DNA of 64,000 nucleotides from Bacteroides faecium (lineage in GTDB: Bacteria; Bacteroidota; Bacteroidia; Bacteroidales; Bacteroidaceae), in the NCBI RefSeq assembly GCF_012113595.1, contig NZ_CP050831.1:3782001-3846000 (forward strand), given 5' to 3'. This document shows positions 61,084-64,000 of this stretch, piece by piece. Position 1 is the first letter of the stretch, and every line of letters begins with the position of its first letter. A program made the translations under genes and the position numbers. A model generated the notes under the pieces. The model did not search any database and was not told the DNA's origin. It was given only the letters and a program-made list of their open reading frames with translations.

Positions 61084-61988
61084 TTGATTTTAAGTTCATT
61101 AATCACTTTGGCAGCCACAATGTCGGAGTTCTCCACCCGGATAGTTTGGTGTCTGCCCCCGTTCTTTTCTACCAGTTCGATAACTAATATCTTATCATCC
61201 GGGATAGTGAACTGTGGAACGGTGTACACGGTGCGGACTGTACTTTTACCACCGATAACCAGTATTTCGTTATAGCTCCGTACCGGGTCAATCACCGTTT
61301 CCTGAATAGCCGTTCTTTTGGCTACTTTCTTATCCACAATCTTGAAACGGATAAAGTCGGTATCAAACGGCACGTTTGAACTGTTCTTTGTTTGTGTGTG
61401 GAAGTAGAACAGCCCGTTATGCGAATAAATGCCCTTTACCAAGAACTGCACTCCGAACCGTTTGCATCCCAAATGCTTTATTTCCCGGTCATTGTTTTTG
61501 TAGATGGACTGCATAATCAGCTTTACCAAAAGCGGGCTTTCGTTACCCAGTTCACGGAAATAGATGTTCATCCGGGTATGGCTGAAATCCGTTGTGTCCT
61601 CATTCTCCAAGAAGTCTTTCATTTCGATGTTCAGCATTTCCGGTTCATGTGCGTACTTTGCATTAAAACTGTAAAAGCTACCATCCTCACAGATAACGGA
61701 AAAATTGGTTTCACCGGGAAAGCCCTCTGTTGTGGCTTTCACCCTGACAACATTTTCCGCCCCGTCCGCTTTTCCGGCAATAATGTAGTTACTGCCTAAG
61801 TCCACGTATTTAACGGCAGACGGGAAAATGATATGTACTGTTTTGGAGAACGTCACCTGTACACCGTAAGGTGTCACCATTTGGCGGTAAGGGAGCTTCT
61901 TTGTAATGCCTTGATACAAGTCATTACTTTGTGCTTTCATTGAAACCACGCCCAAAAGCAGGGCAAACATGATAATTAACTTTTTCAT
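61080..61988 (-). CDS. traN: Conjugative transposon protein TraN (VirB9-like)
   Basis: 302 residues. Signal peptide (about 1-19), then ITKKLPYRQMVTPYGVQVTFSKTVHIIFPSAVKYVDLGS, the TraN family pattern, and a C-terminal beta domain. By analogy with VirB9 it forms the outer-membrane core of the type IV secretion channel with TraM. It lies 33 bp downstream of traM. Confidence 0.94.
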   Translation of the reverse strand: MKKLIIMFALLLGVVSMKAQSNDLYQGITKKLPYRQMVTPYGVQVTFSKTVHIIFPSAVKYVDLGSNYIIAGKADGAENVVRVKATTEGFPGETNFSVICEDGSFYSFNAKYAHEPEMLNIEMKDFLENEDTTDFSHTRMNIYFRELGNESPLLVKLIMQSIYKNNDREIKHLGCKRFGVQFLVKGIYSHNGLFYFHTQTKNSSNVPFDTDFIRFKIVDKKVAKRTAIQETVIDPVRSYNEILVIGGKSTVRTVYTVPQFTIPDDKILVIELVEKNGGRHQTIRVENSDIVAAKVINELKIK

Positions 61989-62021
61989 TTTGGATTGAAA
62001 TTTTTATGGTTGATAAATAAA

Positions 62022-63407
62022 TTACTGTTGTTTGGCGTAAAGCATTACCTGATAGTTCGCTTTCAGATGGACTTTTACCGTTCTGAATTTCTTGGCAAGG
62101 TATTGCGACCCACCTTGCATCAAACCCCTTGTAATATCCATTGCGACCTGCTGCCCGGCACTTTGCGCAAAGGAAATGCTCGTACCCAGCCCCGCACCGA
62201 TATTCGCCATCGCTTCTTTTGCCGCTTCCTGTTCCAGTGACGAGGGGACGGAAAGCCCCTTTTGCCCGTCACTGTCGTAAACGGCAAGTTCCACCGGAAT
62301 GATATTACCCGCATATTCGAGCGAGGAAACCAGTATGTCGAGCCGTTCCCCCTGCACTTTGGCACTTCCTGAAACAAGGCTGTTTTTCGGGACAATCACG
62401 TTCCCCGCTTGCAGTGGTTCTAACAGCCGGAGCTTGACGGTCTGCCCGTCCATAAGTGTTTGGTCGTTATGCACACACGCCCGGATAGTATTTTTCCCCA
62501 TCGAATAACCACTGCCGACCGCCGTATTAAACCCGTAATTGCGTGGCTTGCTGTATTCGGCGATAAATTCGGCGTTGCTCATAGGCTGCTGTAATCCTGA
62601 AACCGTCCTGTCCGATACCGATTTTACAGGTGTGGCATTTCCACTTCCCTGAACAGGTGCGGACGGTGCGACCTGTGCAATCTGTCCCGGTTGCGGTGGT
62701 ACGCTTTGCCCGTTCTGTCCGTTCATGTATTTTGCCGCCAGTTCGTAGGATTTTTCCATAAGAGCCACCTGTTCATCCATGCCGCCCGCACCGTTTTCTT
62801 TCGCATCGAGCCGGGCTGTGAGTTCTTTCACCTGACGTTTCAGTTCCTCTTTTTCCTTGTCCTCTTTCGGCGTTTCGTAGAAACTGCCTAACTGTCGGTT
62901 CATGTCCCGGTAAGCTGCCGCCGAAGATTGGATAGAGGAAGGGCTATTGTTAGGCGCACCCGCCCCGAAGTCTATTACATTGGTTTTCGGTTTTTCCGCC
63001 GGAGCATCATCTATCAGGGTCATTTCTTCCCCGTTCCCGTTTTCCTCTCCAAGCGAAAAGGCAAAATCCTGTAAGGAGCGCATTTTGTCCGCCTGTTTGT
63101 TCTCCATTTGCTCCTGTTCGTAGGCGGTCTTTTTATCGCTGATTATCCCGTCCCCTTTGGGTTGCGGAATATCGGCATTAAATCCGCCCACGTTTTCCAC
63201 CTTTGCTTCGTCCTTATCGGACGGTGCGAAAATCAGGTACATAGACCCCAAGAAAACCAGTCCCATAAGCGGGTAAACCAGCATCTTCTTTCGCTGCTGT
63301 ATCTGCTGCGGGGTCAGTTCTTTTTTTTCCTTTACCTGTTTTTCAGGTTCTTTCTTCCTGTCCGTTTCCGGTGCGGGAACTTCATTCTTCACTTCTTTTT
63401 CTTCCAT
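62022..63407 (-). CDS. traM: Conjugative transposon protein TraM (VirB10-like)
   Basis: 461 residues. A cytoplasmic charged start (EVKNEVPAPETDRKKEPE), one membrane segment (MLVYPLMGLVFLGSMYLIF, about 45-63), a long Gln/Pro/Ala-rich periplasmic linker with coiled stretches (about 100-290), and the C-terminal TraM/VirB10-like domain (TIRACVHNDQTLMDGQTVKLRLLEPL, NSLVSGSAKVQGERLDILV). It spans the envelope to link inner- and outer-membrane parts. It overlaps traL by 26 bp. Confidence 0.95.
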   Translation of the reverse strand: MEEKEVKNEVPAPETDRKKEPEKQVKEKKELTPQQIQQRKKMLVYPLMGLVFLGSMYLIFAPSDKDEAKVENVGGFNADIPQPKGDGIISDKKTAYEQEQMENKQADKMRSLQDFAFSLGEENGNGEEMTLIDDAPAEKPKTNVIDFGAGAPNNSPSSIQSSAAAYRDMNRQLGSFYETPKEDKEKEELKRQVKELTARLDAKENGAGGMDEQVALMEKSYELAAKYMNGQNGQSVPPQPGQIAQVAPSAPVQGSGNATPVKSVSDRTVSGLQQPMSNAEFIAEYSKPRNYGFNTAVGSGYSMGKNTIRACVHNDQTLMDGQTVKLRLLEPLQAGNVIVPKNSLVSGSAKVQGERLDILVSSLEYAGNIIPVELAVYDSDGQKGLSVPSSLEQEAAKEAMANIGAGLGTSISFAQSAGQQVAMDITRGLMQGGSQYLAKKFRTVKVHLKANYQVMLYAKQQ

Positions 63408-63687
63408 TGTCTGACTGATTAAAAATGTTCGTACTGTCTTTACTTTGTAACTGCAACTGCCTGATGTGTTCTATCCGTATGGTTTCGCCATCCTCTTTTC
63501 CTATCCGGTAAATGGATGATACCGTAAAGTAGATGGATAGCCCGCCGAAGAACAGAAGCATAAGCAGTATGACTGCCAGCCTTATTTCCGGTGTCATGCG
63601 CCCGCACAGGTGGCGGAGTTTTTCATCCGCCCAGTCCTGCACATGGGTAATTGCCTGATTCACCGGAGAGAGAATTTTCCGTATCAT
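63382..63687 (-). CDS. traL: Conjugative transposon protein TraL
   Basis: 101 residues, DUF3989 type. The start MIRKILSPVNQAITHVQDWADEKLRHLCGRMTPEIRLAV leads into one membrane segment (ILLMLLFFGGLSIYFTVSSIY, about 40-60), and the C-terminus is Gln/Ser/Asn-rich. It overlaps traM and lies 3 bp after traK. Confidence 0.92.
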   Translation of the reverse strand: MIRKILSPVNQAITHVQDWADEKLRHLCGRMTPEIRLAVILLMLLFFGGLSIYFTVSSIYRIGKEDGETIRIEHIRQLQLQSKDSTNIFNQSDNGRKRSEE

Positions 63688-63690
63688 GGC

Positions 63691-64000
63691 TTACCGCTTT
63701 ATGGTGTTCAAGTCCTTGTTTTCCGTTATCTCGAAACTTTCCATCATAAAGCCGTGCGGGTTATTATCCGAGCGCACAGCGTTCAATAACCGGCAACGGG
63801 TGACAAGGCTTCTTTCCGTCACGCTGCTTTCACGGATAATCATTTGGCGGGCATAGGTAGCCACCGCATACGGGTACACATCGAAATTGCAAGAAACGCT
63901 GTCTATCTGTATGGTCTGGCTGATATTGCCCGAAATGATACGGTTGTAATATCCCTTTTCCGAGAGGTCACGGTAATAGTTAAATGCGCTCTTATCGGCG
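63691..64000 (-). CDS. traK: Conjugative transposon protein TraK (C-terminal part)
   Basis: The frame is open from the window edge. The last 103 codons read from ADKSAFNYYRDLSEKGYYNR through ISQTIQIDSVSCNF and VATYARQMIIRESSVTERSL to the stop, and match the TraK/VirB8-like C-terminus. The N-terminus is outside the window. Confidence 0.92.
   Translation of the reverse strand, partial: ADKSAFNYYRDLSEKGYYNRIISGNISQTIQIDSVSCNFDVYPYAVATYARQMIIRESSVTERSLVTRCRLLNAVRSDNNPHGFMMESFEITENKDLNTIKR

Larger units (their letters stand above)
53979..64000. mobile_element. Left part of a CTnDOT-like integrative conjugative element
   Basis: A tyrosine integrase gene right after tRNA-Ser, then element-type genes (ORF6N, RadC, ArdA, DUF3873) and a leftward tra operon (Q, O, N, M, L, K). 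The left edge is put at the tRNA end because the attL core cannot be defined without attR, which lies outside the window. Direct GGACA repeats near 53990-54015 and their inverse near 54154 and 54186 may be integrase or excisionase sites. Confidence 0.85.

Overview
The window reads as a chromosome segment of a gut Bacteroides (B. thetaiotaomicron/ovatus/xylanisolvens type). The grounds are SusC/SusD pairs, a hybrid two-component regulator, a heparin lyase I that closely resembles B. thetaiotaomicron BT4675 from memory, promoters of the TTTG / TAnnTTTG type, a UpxY-headed capsule locus behind an invertible promoter, and a CTnDOT-like tra module. No alignment could be run, so species is not assigned.

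Layout. (1) 1-12312, minus strand: a polysaccharide utilisation locus with a partial SusE-like surface lipoprotein, SusD, SusC, a clan GH-A glycoside hydrolase-like protein and an unusual HTCS regulator. By remembered synteny this resembles the B. theta BT4669-BT4675 stretch (pectic galactan PUL followed by heparinase I). (2) 12397-14250, plus strand: a DUF4738 lipoprotein and a PL13 heparin lyase. (3) 14383-43950: a capsular polysaccharide (CPS) locus. It starts with a tyrosine recombinase and a 282-bp invertible promoter segment that lies in the OFF orientation here. Then come upxY, Wza, Wzc, a CapD-like dehydratase, an AT-rich variable centre (flippase, about ten glycosyltransferases, two acyltransferases, a Wzy-like polymerase, two pseudogenes), and a 3' module (phosphoglycosyl transferase, epimerase, LysA-like enzyme, ATP-grasp ligase, WcfR-like aminotransferase). 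The CapD-like, WcfR-like and PglC-like proteins together suggest that repeat-unit synthesis starts with a 4-amino-4,6-dideoxy sugar on undecaprenyl phosphate. (4) 44235-53760: ordinary chromosome with an AAA-ATPase/PD-(D/E)XK protein, a Crp/Fnr regulator, an acyltransferase, two PepSY-like secreted proteins, serine dehydratase, CorA and MutS2. (5) 53894-64000: tRNA-Ser(UGA) followed by the left end of an integrative conjugative element (ICE): integrase, ORF6N protein, RadC-like protein, ArdA, small ORFs, an HNH protein and tra genes Q, O, N, M, L and the end of K. The right end lies outside the window.

Structures the genes do not explain. Three non-coding arrays (5948-6035, 14383-14488, 37327-37408) have unrelated sequences but the same design: tandem palindromic cores repeating every 22 bp exactly. 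A pair of perfect 14-bp and 17-bp hairpins lies inside a glycosyltransferase gene (33991-34058). Two ICE leaders (56174-56272 and 56876-57010) share an invariant UNCG-capped loop but have different, internally complementary stems, which points to an RNA element. A palindrome before the ORF6N gene recurs inside it. The HTCS lacks both the phospho-acceptor histidine and the receiver domain.
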